DNA of 34,581 nt from an uncultured Pelagibacteraceae bacterium (GTDB lineage: Bacteria > Pseudomonadota > Alphaproteobacteria > Pelagibacterales > Pelagibacteraceae): NCBI GenBank assembly GCA_902576395.1, contig CACGVB010000012.1:1-34581 (forward strand), given 5' to 3'. The notes beneath the pieces were generated by a model. It did no database searches. It was not told the origin of the DNA and saw only the letters and a list, made by a program, of their open reading frames with translations. This document shows, piece after piece, positions 20,985 to 31,704 of this stretch. How positions within the stretch are numbered: position 1 is the first letter of the stretch; the number at the start of each line of letters is the position of its first letter. A program made the position numbers and the translations under genes.

Positions 20985-22337
20985 ATGAGTTTAGATTTAG
21001 GTAAAAAATTTCTTTCACAAAAAAATTTTAAAGATGCAGAGAAAATCTTTCTTGATTTATCTAAAAATAATAACACCTTTGAAATTAATTATAATCTTGG
21101 AGTTATTAATTTTGAATTGAGAAATATTAAAAAGAGTTTTCAATTTTTTGAAAAATGTAAAAAAATAGATCCTAAATCTTTAAATACTTATTTAAAAATT
21201 GCATATTTAGAACAGTCTATTGGTGATATAGAAAAGTCATTATCAACTTACCTCAAGGTTTTAGATATAAATGCAAGAGATATTAGGGCATATTATGGAA
21301 TTTTCACATTAAATCCAAACTTTCTTAAATCACACCATTTTGAAATTATTAAACAAATTAGTGAAAATACAAATGCAAATATTTTAGAAAAGTTTTTATC
21401 CAAATTCTTACTATCTAAAAAAGAAAAGAATGAAAGAAACTTTGATAAAGAGTTGGCTTTTTTAAATAATTCGCATAATTTATGTTTTGAATCTAAAAAA
21501 GATTATAATATTCAATCACAAAAATATTATTCAAAAGTAATTTTAGACCACTATAATCAATCAAATTTCATAGATAATAATGAAAAAGATCATTTATTTA
21601 ATGATATTATACCAATATTTATTATAGGGTTACCCAGATCAGGATCAACACTAGTTGAAGCAATTATAACTTCTTCAGAAAATAACATTCCATCATTTGG
21701 AGAAAGTGCATTCATTAATATGGGTGTACTAGATCAACTTTCAACTAAAATATTATTAGAGGATAAAAACCAAGGAACATTTAATTTTAAAGTGAATGAA
21801 TTCAAAGATTTTGTTAATAAGAAGTATTCCCAGTTTTCTTTGATTAAAAGTGATGTAAATTATTTTGTAGATAAATCACTAGAAAATTTCTTAAATATTG
21901 ATTTTATACTTAAAATATTTCCTAAAGCTAAATTTTTACATTGCCATAGAAATCTTAAGGACTCAATTATAGGAATTTACCAATCGTTACTACCTGATTT
22001 GTCTTGGACTCATAGTGTAGATACTATACTTAATTATATTGATAATTATAAAAAAGTAATGAAATATTTTAAAAAAAAATATCCGAATATTATACATGAT
22101 GTATCCCTTGAAAATCTCACACAAAGTAAAGAAAAAATTTCTAAAGAAATATTTAATTTTTGTGGTTTAAAATGGGATGCTAATGTTCTCGAATTTTATA
22201 AGAGAGATGATTTAGATATTAGAACGACAAGCAATATTCAAATTAGAAATAAGATTACTAGTTATAATACTAATAAGTATTCAAAATATTATAATCTATT
22301 TAAGGATTATCAAGAAAAGTATCCTTGGTTGAAATAA
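20985..22337 (+). CDS. TPR-repeat sulfotransferase family protein
   Basis: The 450-residue protein has two parts. Residues about 5-105 form two to three tetratricopeptide-like helical pairs (FKDAEKIFLDL, NYNLGVINFELRNIKKSFQFFEK, YLKIAYLEQSIGDIEKSLSTY). Residues about 210-450 are a PAPS-dependent sulfotransferase domain with the 5'-phosphosulfate loop IIGLPRSGSTLVE at 213-225 and a 3'-phosphate-like segment FLHCHRNLKDSIIGIYQ at 317-333. The C-terminal WDANVLEFYK and IRTTSNIQIRNKI resemble the TPR-sulfotransferase family. The acceptor is unknown; it could be a protein, lipid or glycan. I chose ATG at 20985 over an in-frame GTG at 20970. No signal peptide is seen. It abuts priA with no gap. Confidence 0.8.
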   Translation: MSLDLGKKFLSQKNFKDAEKIFLDLSKNNNTFEINYNLGVINFELRNIKKSFQFFEKCKKIDPKSLNTYLKIAYLEQSIGDIEKSLSTYLKVLDINARDIRAYYGIFTLNPNFLKSHHFEIIKQISENTNANILEKFLSKFLLSKKEKNERNFDKELAFLNNSHNLCFESKKDYNIQSQKYYSKVILDHYNQSNFIDNNEKDHLFNDIIPIFIIGLPRSGSTLVEAIITSSENNIPSFGESAFINMGVLDQLSTKILLEDKNQGTFNFKVNEFKDFVNKKYSQFSLIKSDVNYFVDKSLENFLNIDFILKIFPKAKFLHCHRNLKDSIIGIYQSLLPDLSWTHSVDTILNYIDNYKKVMKYFKKKYPNIIHDVSLENLTQSKEKISKEIFNFCGLKWDANVLEFYKRDDLDIRTTSNIQIRNKITSYNTNKYSKYYNLFKDYQEKYPWLK

Positions 22338-24293
22338 ATGCAAATTCCAGTTTTATTACCAAATATTTTCAATCACCCTTTTACATACGAATTTGATAAA
22401 AAATTAAGTCCAGGAACTTATGTCAAGGTACCATTTGGAAAAAAGGATTTGACAGGTGTTGTTTGGAACTTATTTGAAAAGAAAATTCAAAAAAAATTTA
22501 AACTTAAAAAAATTAAATCTACAATCGAAATAAATCCTTTGAAAATTGAAACAATAAATTTTTTGAATTGGTTCTCAAATTATAATTTGGTACCGATTGG
22601 AATGTGTTTAAAACTTCATTTACTTGGTGGTGATGCAATAACCAAATTTAATCATAAAGAATATCTAATCTTTAATAATAAAAAAACTAGGAAAATTTTT
22701 AAACTGTCTGAAGATCAAAATAAAGTCTTTAGAGAAATGTTAAAAAAAAATGAAGAATTTAGAGTACACTTGCTTCAAGGAACAACTGGATCTGGAAAAA
22801 CAATTATATATTTCAAGCAAATAGAGGAAATTTTAAAAAAGGGTTATCAGGCAATAATTTTACTACCAGAAATAGGACTTACTTCAGAATTTGAGAAAAA
22901 ATTTGAGGAATTTTTTGGTTTTAAAGCTGCAATTTGGCATTCGGGAATAACACCAAAAAGAAAAAAAATTATCTGGAGTGGCGTAGCATCAGGATTAATA
23001 AAGGTGGTTATAGGGGCAAGATCGTCTCTTTTTTTGCCATTTAAAAAAATAGGACTAATAGTAATTGATGAAGAACATGATCAATCATTTAAGCAAGAGG
23101 AGGGAGTAATTTACAATGCAAGGGATATGGCAATAGCTAGAGCTAACTTTGAAAATATTCCTATTAACCTTGTAACTGCAGTTCCTTCAATTGAAACATA
23201 TGCTAATGTTAAAAAAAATAAGTATTCTATCTCAAGATTAATTAAAAGATATAAAGATGCAAATCTCCCTTCATTTGAAATAATTGATTTAAATAATAGT
23301 AAATTAAATAAACAATCATGGATAGCTACTGAAACTTTGAAAAAGGTTAGAGATCATTTAAAAAAAAATGATCAAGTTTTATTTTTTATGAATAGAAGAG
23401 GTTTTGCACCCTATGCCCTATGCAAAAATTGCGTAAAAGTATATGCCTGCCCTAACTGTTCAATAAATTTAGTATATCATAAAGGTAAAAATGTTTTACT
23501 TTGTCATTATTGTGGTTTCAAAAGTAAATTAAATAGAAATTGTAGTAAAGGAAATACCTGTGATTTTGTTTTTAGTGGCCCAGGCGTAGAAAGAATCGCA
23601 GAGGAAGTAAAGATATTATTTCCTGACAAAAAAATATCTATTTTTTCAAGCGACACCATGAACAAAAAATCATCCAAAGATAAACTTGAAAGTATAGTGA
23701 ATGGTGAAGTTGATATTTTAATTGGGACACAATTAATTTCAAAAGGTTTTCATTTTCCAAATTTAAATTGCATTGTTGTTCTAGATATTGATTTAACATC
23801 TAATGGACACGATCTTAGAACAGCTGAAAAAAATCTTCAACTTTACCACCAGTTATCTGGAAGAGCAGGAAGGACTGGCAAACCTGCTAAAGTATATTTT
23901 CAAACTCTTGGTATTAATAAAAATATTATAAGTCAAATTACTCACCATGACCCATTTATTTTTTTAGAAAATGAATTAAAGTTAAGAGAAAAAAATAATC
24001 TTCCACCATTTGAAAGATTTATTTCATTAATACTCACTGCCTCGAACGAAAATAAATTAGAAGAAGAGTCTCAAAATTTAAAACTAGTGCTCTTAAATTC
24101 TCTCGATGATAAAGTTTTAGGGCCTGTGAATGCACCTATTTATAGAGTTAAAGGAAAATATAGACAAAGGCTTTTAATAAGGTCAAAAAAGGGGTCGAAA
24201 ATACAAAATAAGTTGGCTGGAATATTAAATAAGCACAAATTATCCAGCGAAATAAAACTGACGGTTGATGTTGATCCAATATCCTTTAATTAA
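22338..24293 (+). CDS. priA: primosomal protein N', replication restart helicase
   Basis: The 651-residue superfamily-2 helicase reloads the replisome at stalled forks. The N-terminal DNA-binding part is shorter than in E. coli (732 residues in total). Walker A is GTTGSGKT at 148-155, the DEEH box at 244-247, and motif VI QLSGRAGRTGK at about 505-515. The zinc-binding insert has Cys362, 365, 371, 374, 389, 392, 402 and 408. The last pair is C-x5-C instead of the usual C-x2-C. The gene lies directly after the sulfotransferase gene and 97 bases before atpH; a priA-atpH neighbourhood is common in alphaproteobacteria. Confidence 0.95.
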   Translation: MQIPVLLPNIFNHPFTYEFDKKLSPGTYVKVPFGKKDLTGVVWNLFEKKIQKKFKLKKIKSTIEINPLKIETINFLNWFSNYNLVPIGMCLKLHLLGGDAITKFNHKEYLIFNNKKTRKIFKLSEDQNKVFREMLKKNEEFRVHLLQGTTGSGKTIIYFKQIEEILKKGYQAIILLPEIGLTSEFEKKFEEFFGFKAAIWHSGITPKRKKIIWSGVASGLIKVVIGARSSLFLPFKKIGLIVIDEEHDQSFKQEEGVIYNARDMAIARANFENIPINLVTAVPSIETYANVKKNKYSISRLIKRYKDANLPSFEIIDLNNSKLNKQSWIATETLKKVRDHLKKNDQVLFFMNRRGFAPYALCKNCVKVYACPNCSINLVYHKGKNVLLCHYCGFKSKLNRNCSKGNTCDFVFSGPGVERIAEEVKILFPDKKISIFSSDTMNKKSSKDKLESIVNGEVDILIGTQLISKGFHFPNLNCIVVLDIDLTSNGHDLRTAEKNLQLYHQLSGRAGRTGKPAKVYFQTLGINKNIISQITHHDPFIFLENELKLREKNNLPPFERFISLILTASNENKLEEESQNLKLVLLNSLDDKVLGPVNAPIYRVKGKYRQRLLIRSKKGSKIQNKLAGILNKHKLSSEIKLTVDVDPISFN

Positions 24294-24328
24294 GAGACAA
24301 AATAGATATTAAATTGTTAATCTGATGC

Positions 24329-24384
24329 TTGAAGACATCTAACGCATATGCTACTTAATCCAAAAAATCTTCTAAAATAAAGAG
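24329..24384 (+). promoter_or_regulatory. possible promoter and ribosome-binding site for atpHAGDC
   Basis: The 97-base gap 24294-24390 is the longest in the window. TTGAAG at 24329-24334 followed after 17 bases by TACTTA at 24352-24357 could be -35 and -10 boxes, but the -10 match is weak. AAAGAG at 24379-24384 is a reasonable Shine-Dalgarno sequence six bases before TTG at 24391 and supports that start. No clear hairpin terminator for priA was found in the gap. Confidence 0.3.
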
Positions 24385-24390
24385 TCAAAA

Positions 24391-24948
24391 TTGAGCAAAA
24401 ATAACAGTTTTTCAGTTACTACAGCAGGTAGATATTCTTTAGCACTATATGAATTAGCTAAAGAAAATAATTCAATAGATGAAGTTGAAGTACAATCAAT
24501 ATCTTTATTAAAATTAATAGATGATAGCAAAGATTTTAGTTTATTAATAAAAGATCCAACTAATTCTGTAAATGAACTTCATGATGTAATCAATAAGATT
24601 ACTGATAATTATAAATTAAACTCTTTACTATCAAAATTTTTAGGTTTTCTTATATCTAAAAGAAGATTTTTTTATGTAAGAACAATTCTACAAGATTTTG
24701 TTGACACTTGTTCAAAAAAAAGAGGAGAAGTAAAAGCTGAACTAATTTCTTCTAAAGAATTATCAGGAGAACAAGTAAATAAAATAAAAGATGAATTGTC
24801 TCAAAATTTTAACGCGAAAATAAAATTAGACTATAAATATGATAAAAGTTTAATTGGAGGTCTAGTAATACAAGTTGGTAGTATTATGGTAGACACCTCT
24901 ATTAAAAATAAATTACAACAAATCGAAAATACAATGATAGAGGCTTAA
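24391..24948 (+). CDS. atpH: ATP synthase F1 delta subunit
   Basis: The 185-residue delta subunit (OSCP type) is the peripheral connector between the F1 head and the b subunits. The N-terminal TAGRYSLALYELAKE is the family signature. The C-terminal part has DYKYDKSLIGGLVIQVGS and DTSIKNKLQQIENTM, also typical. The start is TTG at 24391; an AAAGAG ribosome site six bases upstream and the match to other AtpH N-termini support it. No in-frame ATG lies before the signature. It abuts atpA with no gap and is the first gene of the F1 operon. Confidence 0.95.
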   Translation: MSKNNSFSVTTAGRYSLALYELAKENNSIDEVEVQSISLLKLIDDSKDFSLLIKDPTNSVNELHDVINKITDNYKLNSLLSKFLGFLISKRRFFYVRTILQDFVDTCSKKRGEVKAELISSKELSGEQVNKIKDELSQNFNAKIKLDYKYDKSLIGGLVIQVGSIMVDTSIKNKLQQIENTMIEA

Positions 24949-26484
24949 ATGGAAATAAATCCTTCAGAAGTTACAAAAATATTAAAAGAACAAATTAAAA
25001 AGTTTGGAGATAAAGCTGAAGTTACAGAAGTTGGTCAAGTTTTATCAGTAGGAGATGGTATAGCAAGAATATATGGATTAGATAATGTTCAAGCTGGAGA
25101 AATGGTGGAATTCTCTGATGGTTCCAAAGGAATGGCATTAAACTTGGAAAGTGAAAATGTAGGTGTTGTAATTTTTGGTGATGATAAAGCTGTTAAAGAA
25201 GGTGATACTGTAAAAAGAACTGGTGCGATTGTTGATACACCAGTTGGAAAAGAATTGCTTGGTAGAGTAGTTGATGGTTTGGGAAATCCAATTGATGGAA
25301 AAGGTGCATTAGATAAAAACTTAAAAAGAAGTAGGGTTGAAGTCAAAGCTCCAGGTATAATTCCACGTAAATCTGTTAGTGAACCAATGCAGACTGGTCT
25401 CAAATCAATTGATAGTCTGGTTCCAATTGGAAGAGGACAAAGAGAATTAATTATTGGAGATAGACAAACTGGTAAAACAGCAGTGGCTATTGACGCTATT
25501 ATAAACCAGAAAAAAATTAATGAGTCAGGTGATGAGAAGAAAAAATTATATTGTATTTATGTGGCCGTGGGTCAAAAAAGATCTACAGTTAGACAGATCG
25601 AAAAAACATTAGAAGAAGCTGGTGCAATGGAATACACAACAATAGTTGCAGCAACAGCATCAGATGCAGCACCACTTCAGTTTTTAGCTCCATACACTGG
25701 ATGTACTATGGGTGAATATTTTAGAGATAATGGAATGCATGCTTTAATAATATATGATGATTTATCAAAACAAGCGGTAGCTTATAGACAAATGTCACTA
25801 TTGTTAAGAAGACCCCCTGGAAGAGAGGCGTATCCTGGCGATGTATTTTATTTACATAGTAGATTACTTGAAAGAGCAGCAAAATTAGGTGATGAACATG
25901 GAGGTGGTTCTTTGACAGCTCTTCCAATCATTGAGACTCAAGGAGGTGACGTTTCTGCATTTATACCAACAAATGTGATCTCAATTACTGATGGACAAAT
26001 TTTCCTTGAAACTGAACTTTTTAACCAAGGTATAAGACCAGCAATTAACGTTGGTTTATCTGTATCAAGAGTAGGATCCTCTGCCCAGACAAAGGCCATG
26101 AAAAAAGTTTCAGGGTCGATGAAATTAGAATTGGCTCAATATCGAGAAATGGCAGCATTTGCACAGTTTGGTTCAGACCTTGATGCATCTACTCAAAAAT
26201 TACTCAACCGAGGTTCAAAATTAACTGAACTATTAAAGCAAAACCAATATTCTCCCATGACAGTTGCAGAACAAGTCATTTCTGTATTTTGTGGAGTTAG
26301 AGGACATCTTGATGATATTGAACAAAAGGATATTTCAAGTTTTGAGAATAAAATTATTGAAAAATGTAAAGCTGAAAAGCCAGATATCATTGAGTCAATC
26401 ACAGCTTCAGGGAAACTTGAAGATGATAAAGAGAAAGAATTGAATGAGATTATTTTACAACTTAAGAAAGATTTTAACTCATAA
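24949..26484 (+). CDS. atpA: ATP synthase F1 alpha subunit
   Basis: The 511-residue non-catalytic nucleotide-binding subunit of F1 has an N-terminal [16 protein letters not shown] that binds delta, as in other bacteria. The P-loop GDRQTGKT is at 170-177. [10 protein letters not shown] at 371-380 carries Arg374, the arginine finger that completes the catalytic site on beta. Length is normal. It directly follows atpH, and atpG starts 6 bases downstream. No F0 genes are in the window, in line with the split F0/F1 operons of alphaproteobacteria. Confidence 0.98.
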   Translation: MEINPSEVTKILKEQIKKFGDKAEVTEVGQVLSVGDGIARIYGLDNVQAGEMVEFSDGSKGMALNLESENVGVVIFGDDKAVKEGDTVKRTGAIVDTPVGKELLGRVVDGLGNPIDGKGALDKNLKRSRVEVKAPGIIPRKSVSEPMQTGLKSIDSLVPIGRGQRELIIGDRQTGKTAVAIDAIINQKKINESGDEKKKLYCIYVAVGQKRSTVRQIEKTLEEAGAMEYTTIVAATASDAAPLQFLAPYTGCTMGEYFRDNGMHALIIYDDLSKQAVAYRQMSLLLRRPPGREAYPGDVFYLHSRLLERAAKLGDEHGGGSLTALPIIETQGGDVSAFIPTNVISITDGQIFLETELFNQGIRPAINVGLSVSRVGSSAQTKAMKKVSGSMKLELAQYREMAAFAQFGSDLDASTQKLLNRGSKLTELLKQNQYSPMTVAEQVISVFCGVRGHLDDIEQKDISSFENKIIEKCKAEKPDIIESITASGKLEDDKEKELNEIILQLKKDFNS

Positions 26485-26490
26485 AAAATA

Positions 26491-28786
<2,296 letters not shown>

Positions 28787-28787
<1 letters not shown>

Positions 28788-29179
28788 TGAGCGAAGAATA
28801 TTCTGTAGAAATAGTAAACCCTGAAAAATCATTTTTATCAAAAAATGATGTCACCGAGGTAGTTGTTCCTGCATTTGAAGGTGAGATAGGGATTTTAAAA
28901 GACCATATTTCTATTATTTCTTTTTTAAAACCAGGAATAATTAAAATATTTTCAAAGTCTGGCGAGGAAAGTTTTTACGTAAATGATGGAATAATTGAAT
29001 TTAAAGATAATAATCTTTCTATACTTACAAGTCTTATTTTAAATTTAAAAGACATTGATAAAGAAAAAATTTCAGAAATTCAGAAATCTGCTGAGGAAGA
29101 ACTTAATAAGTCTGATATAAATGATCAGGAAAAATATTTACTTGATCAAAAACTTGAAGCATTAAAATCAATTAACTAA
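28787..29179 (+). CDS. atpC: ATP synthase F1 epsilon subunit
   Basis: The 130-residue subunit has the N-terminal beta-sandwich (EIVNPEKSFLSKNDVTEVVVPAFEGEIGIL is shared with the family; key part VPAFEGEIGILKDH). A C-terminal region rich in Lys, Glu and Ile ends SAEEELNKSDINDQ and is likely helical. It links gamma to the c ring and can modulate ATP hydrolysis. It starts within the atpD stop (TAATG). It is the last plus-strand gene and overlaps the 3' end of rppH on the other strand by 12 bases. Confidence 0.94.
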
Positions 29180-29647
29180 AATTTTTTTTACTTCTTCTAG
29201 AATTTTTTCGTATACATGTAGTTTAAATTCTACCACAAGTTCGGTAATTTTATCTGGATCTACCCATCTCCATTCAAGAAATTCTGGATGTTTTGTATTA
29301 ATATTGATTTCTTTTTCATCACCATTAAATCTCATTATATACCATTGTTGTTTTTGACCTTTAAATTTACCTTTCCAAATAATTCCTAATAATTCATTTG
29401 GTAAGTGGTAGGCAAGTAAGCCATCAATTTTTTTAATTAAACTTACTGATTTAATACTAGTTTCTTCTTTTAATTCTCTAATTGCAGCCTCATAAAAGTC
29501 TTCACCCTTATCAACCCCACCTTGTGGCATTTGCCAAAAGTTTTTTTTATTATCTATTCTTTTTGCAACAAAAATTTTGTTTTCTTTATTTAAAACAACT
29601 ATCCCAACACCACTTCTAAGTGGTAAATTTTTATATTTCTCTTTCAT
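29168..29647 (-). CDS. rppH: RNA pyrophosphohydrolase, Nudix family
   Basis: The 159-residue Nudix hydrolase is likely to remove pyrophosphate from the 5' end of mRNA (or hydrolyse dinucleoside polyphosphates), starting decay. LPLRSGVGIVVLN at 8-20 and NFWQMPQGGVDKGED are RppH signatures. The Nudix box spans 43-65 with REL-EE at 57-62; the penultimate Gly of the consensus is Ser64 here. HPEFLEWRWVDP near the C-terminus is also typical. It starts one base after the ctpA stop and is the last gene of the minus-strand operon. Confidence 0.93.
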   Translation of the reverse strand: MKEKYKNLPLRSGVGIVVLNKENKIFVAKRIDNKKNFWQMPQGGVDKGEDFYEAAIRELKEETSIKSVSLIKKIDGLLAYHLPNELLGIIWKGKFKGQKQQWYIMRFNGDEKEININTKHPEFLEWRWVDPDKITELVVEFKLHVYEKILEEVKKILVN

Positions 29648-29648
29648 T

Positions 29649-30794
29649 TTAGCCGTTTAAAAGCTCTAGAGCAAATTGAAGTTGATTGTCTGTATCAGTA
29701 TTAAACCTAAAGTCATCAGATCCTTCAGCTACCTCAATATCAGGCGAGACACCTATTTCTGATATAGATTTTCCTGATGGAAGATAATATTTAGATACAG
29801 TCAATCTTATTGCACCTTTATTTTTGAGAGGAATGATTGATTGTACAGAGCCTTTACCATAGCTATTTTCTCCAATTATTATTGCTCTTTTATGATCCTT
29901 TAGCGCCCCTGCTACAATTTCAGATGCAGATGCTGAACCATAATTTATTAGGACAACAATTGTATCTCCATCTAATATATCACCTTTTCTTGCAAAGAAT
30001 TTTCTACTTTCATATTTTCTTTTACTTTTTGTTGAAACAATTTCTCCGCTATCTATAAAAAAATCTGTAATTTTAATTGCCTGAGAAAGTAGTCCACCAG
30101 GATTATTTCTTAAATCTAAAATATAATTTTTAACATTTTCATTTTTTTTAAACTCTTTAATTTTATCTCTAATTTGACCACTACTGTTTTCATTAAAAGA
30201 AGTAAGTCTTAAATAACCAGTTTGATTACCTAATATCTCAGATTTTACTGATGAAACTTTAATTTTTTCTCTAGTAATATTAAAAACTAATGCCTTTCGT
30301 TCACCCCTTCTTCTAACTGTTATTTCAATATCTGATCCAACAGGACCCCTCATTATGTCAACTGCTTCACTTAAAGATTTACCTTGAACCTGAATATCAT
30401 TAATTCTTACAATATAATCACCAGCTTTAACTCCTGCTTCAGCCGCAGGTGAATCATCCATTGGTGTTATTACCTTTATTACCCCAGCTTCCATGCTCAC
30501 TTCAATTCCTAGTCCTCCAAATTCTCCGCTCGTTTCTGTTTGCATACTTTGATAAGAGTCTGGTGACATATAAGCAGAATAAGGATCTAAGGATTGAAGA
30601 ACACCGTTGATTGCAGCATCCATTGCATCACTTTGGTTTACCTCATCAACAAATTCTTTATTAATTTTATCTAAGACTTCCGAAAAAACATCTATTTTTT
30701 TATAAATATCATTCTCTTCTGATACGGCAACAATACTAGTTACAAAAAAATAAATAAATAATGATAAAAAATATGTTTTAGGTTTTTTCATCAT
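29649..30794 (-). CDS. ctpA: C-terminal processing protease, S41 family, with PDZ domain
   Basis: The 381-residue periplasmic serine protease begins MMKKPKTYFLSLFIYFF, a signal peptide or anchor ending near residue 25. A PDZ domain is at about 95-175 (GGLGIEVS, SPAAEAGVKAGDYIVRIND). The S41 catalytic region has DLRNNPGGLL at 228-237, Ser289 in GSASASEIVAG and Lys314 in SYGKGSVQ, the Ser-Lys dyad. It processes or degrades proteins from their C-terminus and often acts on envelope proteins. Its start overlaps the rsfS stop by four bases (ATGA), so it is coupled to the ribosome-related genes upstream. Either of the first two Met codons could be used. Confidence 0.95.
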   Translation of the reverse strand: MMKKPKTYFLSLFIYFFVTSIVAVSEENDIYKKIDVFSEVLDKINKEFVDEVNQSDAMDAAINGVLQSLDPYSAYMSPDSYQSMQTETSGEFGGLGIEVSMEAGVIKVITPMDDSPAAEAGVKAGDYIVRINDIQVQGKSLSEAVDIMRGPVGSDIEITVRRRGERKALVFNITREKIKVSSVKSEILGNQTGYLRLTSFNENSSGQIRDKIKEFKKNENVKNYILDLRNNPGGLLSQAIKITDFFIDSGEIVSTKSKRKYESRKFFARKGDILDGDTIVVLINYGSASASEIVAGALKDHKRAIIIGENSYGKGSVQSIIPLKNKGAIRLTVSKYYLPSGKSISEIGVSPDIEVAEGSDDFRFNTDTDNQLQFALELLNG

Positions 30795-31141
30795 ATAATT
30801 ACTTTTTCTTTAGGAATTAATTCAGACCATATTTTTTCTAATTCATAAAATTTTCTTTTTTCAGGATTGAAAATATGAATAATAAGATCAATTCCATCTA
30901 CAAGTTTCCAATCACTACTTTCTCTTCCTTCAATTTTACAATTGCTTACACCATTTTTTTTTAAGTATTCATATACTTGCTCTGATAAAGCTTGGATATG
31001 TCTTGAAGACGTCCCGCTAGCGATTATCATTTGATCCGCTATTGATGATTTTCCATCTAAATCTATTGAAACAATATCTAGGGCTTTATTTGCATCTAAG
31101 AGATTGACCACATCTTTGTGAAGAGTAGAGATTTTGTCCAT
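30791..31141 (-). CDS. rsfS: ribosomal silencing factor RsfS
   Basis: The 116-residue DUF143/Iojap protein binds ribosomal protein L14 and blocks subunit joining under nutrient limitation. Family marks are SIADQMIIASGTSSRHIQAL (about 34-53), GRESSDWKLVDGIDLIIHIF (73-92) and FYELEKIW near the end. It lies between nadD and ctpA, the usual order in alphaproteobacteria except that rlmH, normally next, is not here. A 17-base gap separates it from nadD and the stop is fused to the ctpA start. Confidence 0.95.
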   Translation of the reverse strand: MDKISTLHKDVVNLLDANKALDIVSIDLDGKSSIADQMIIASGTSSRHIQALSEQVYEYLKKNGVSNCKIEGRESSDWKLVDGIDLIIHIFNPEKRKFYELEKIWSELIPKEKVII

Positions 31142-31158
31142 TAATTATTAAAAGAGTA

Positions 31159-31704
31159 TCAAATTTTTCTTAATTTAGAAGATGAAATATTGACCTTATT
31201 AAATTTTATAAATTTTAAGCTTTTCTTGCTATACTTTTTAAAGCTTCTAGAACTTAATGATTTGGCCTTATATCTGTCTCTATCAAATACTAGAATGTTA
31301 CAAATAGATGAAATTAAATCAGAGTTTTTCCATTTATGAAAATTAATTAAACTATCTGCTCCCATTATGAAATAAATATCGGTCTTTTTATTATTTTTTT
31401 TAATATGCTTTATCAGGTCAATTGTTCTATTTGATTTAATTTTATCCTCAAAATATTTTACTTTTATAAATGAATTTTTTTTAGAAATTTTTTTTGCAAA
31501 ATTTATTCTTTTATCTAAACTTAAACTACTTTTCTCTTTAAATGGATTTTTTTTGGTAACTGCCCAAATAATCTTATCAATATTGTATCTTTTTTTTGCC
31601 TCTTTAGAGATACTTAAATGTCCTTTATGTGCTGGATCAAAGGTGCCTCCAAGAATACCAATTTTTTTTTTATTTTCTTGTTTGTCCAGACCCATATATC
31701 TCAT
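31159..31704 (-). CDS. nadD: nicotinate-nucleotide adenylyltransferase, short C-terminus
   Basis: The 181-residue enzyme adenylates nicotinate mononucleotide in NAD synthesis. The nucleotide-binding motif GILGGTFDPAHKGHLSI with its HxGH is at about 17-33, FIMGADSLINFHKW is around 112-125, and ISSSKLRKI is the last segment. ISSxxLR binds ATP and is normally followed by some 20-30 more residues; here a TGA comes two codons later, so the terminal tail is missing. The start overlaps proA by 35 bases if the first ATG is used; ATG at 31695 is an equally good choice. Core residues are present, so it is probably active. Confidence 0.9.
   Translation of the reverse strand: MRYMGLDKQENKKKIGILGGTFDPAHKGHLSISKEAKKRYNIDKIIWAVTKKNPFKEKSSLSLDKRINFAKKISKKNSFIKVKYFEDKIKSNRTIDLIKHIKKNNKKTDIYFIMGADSLINFHKWKNSDLISSICNILVFDRDRYKAKSLSSRSFKKYSKKSLKFIKFNKVNISSSKLRKI

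Noticed and set aside
24294..24390. Hairpin terminator or riboswitch between priA and atpH
   Set aside because: Only weak short inverted matches around GATGCTTGAAGACATC were found, with no T run and no known riboswitch core.
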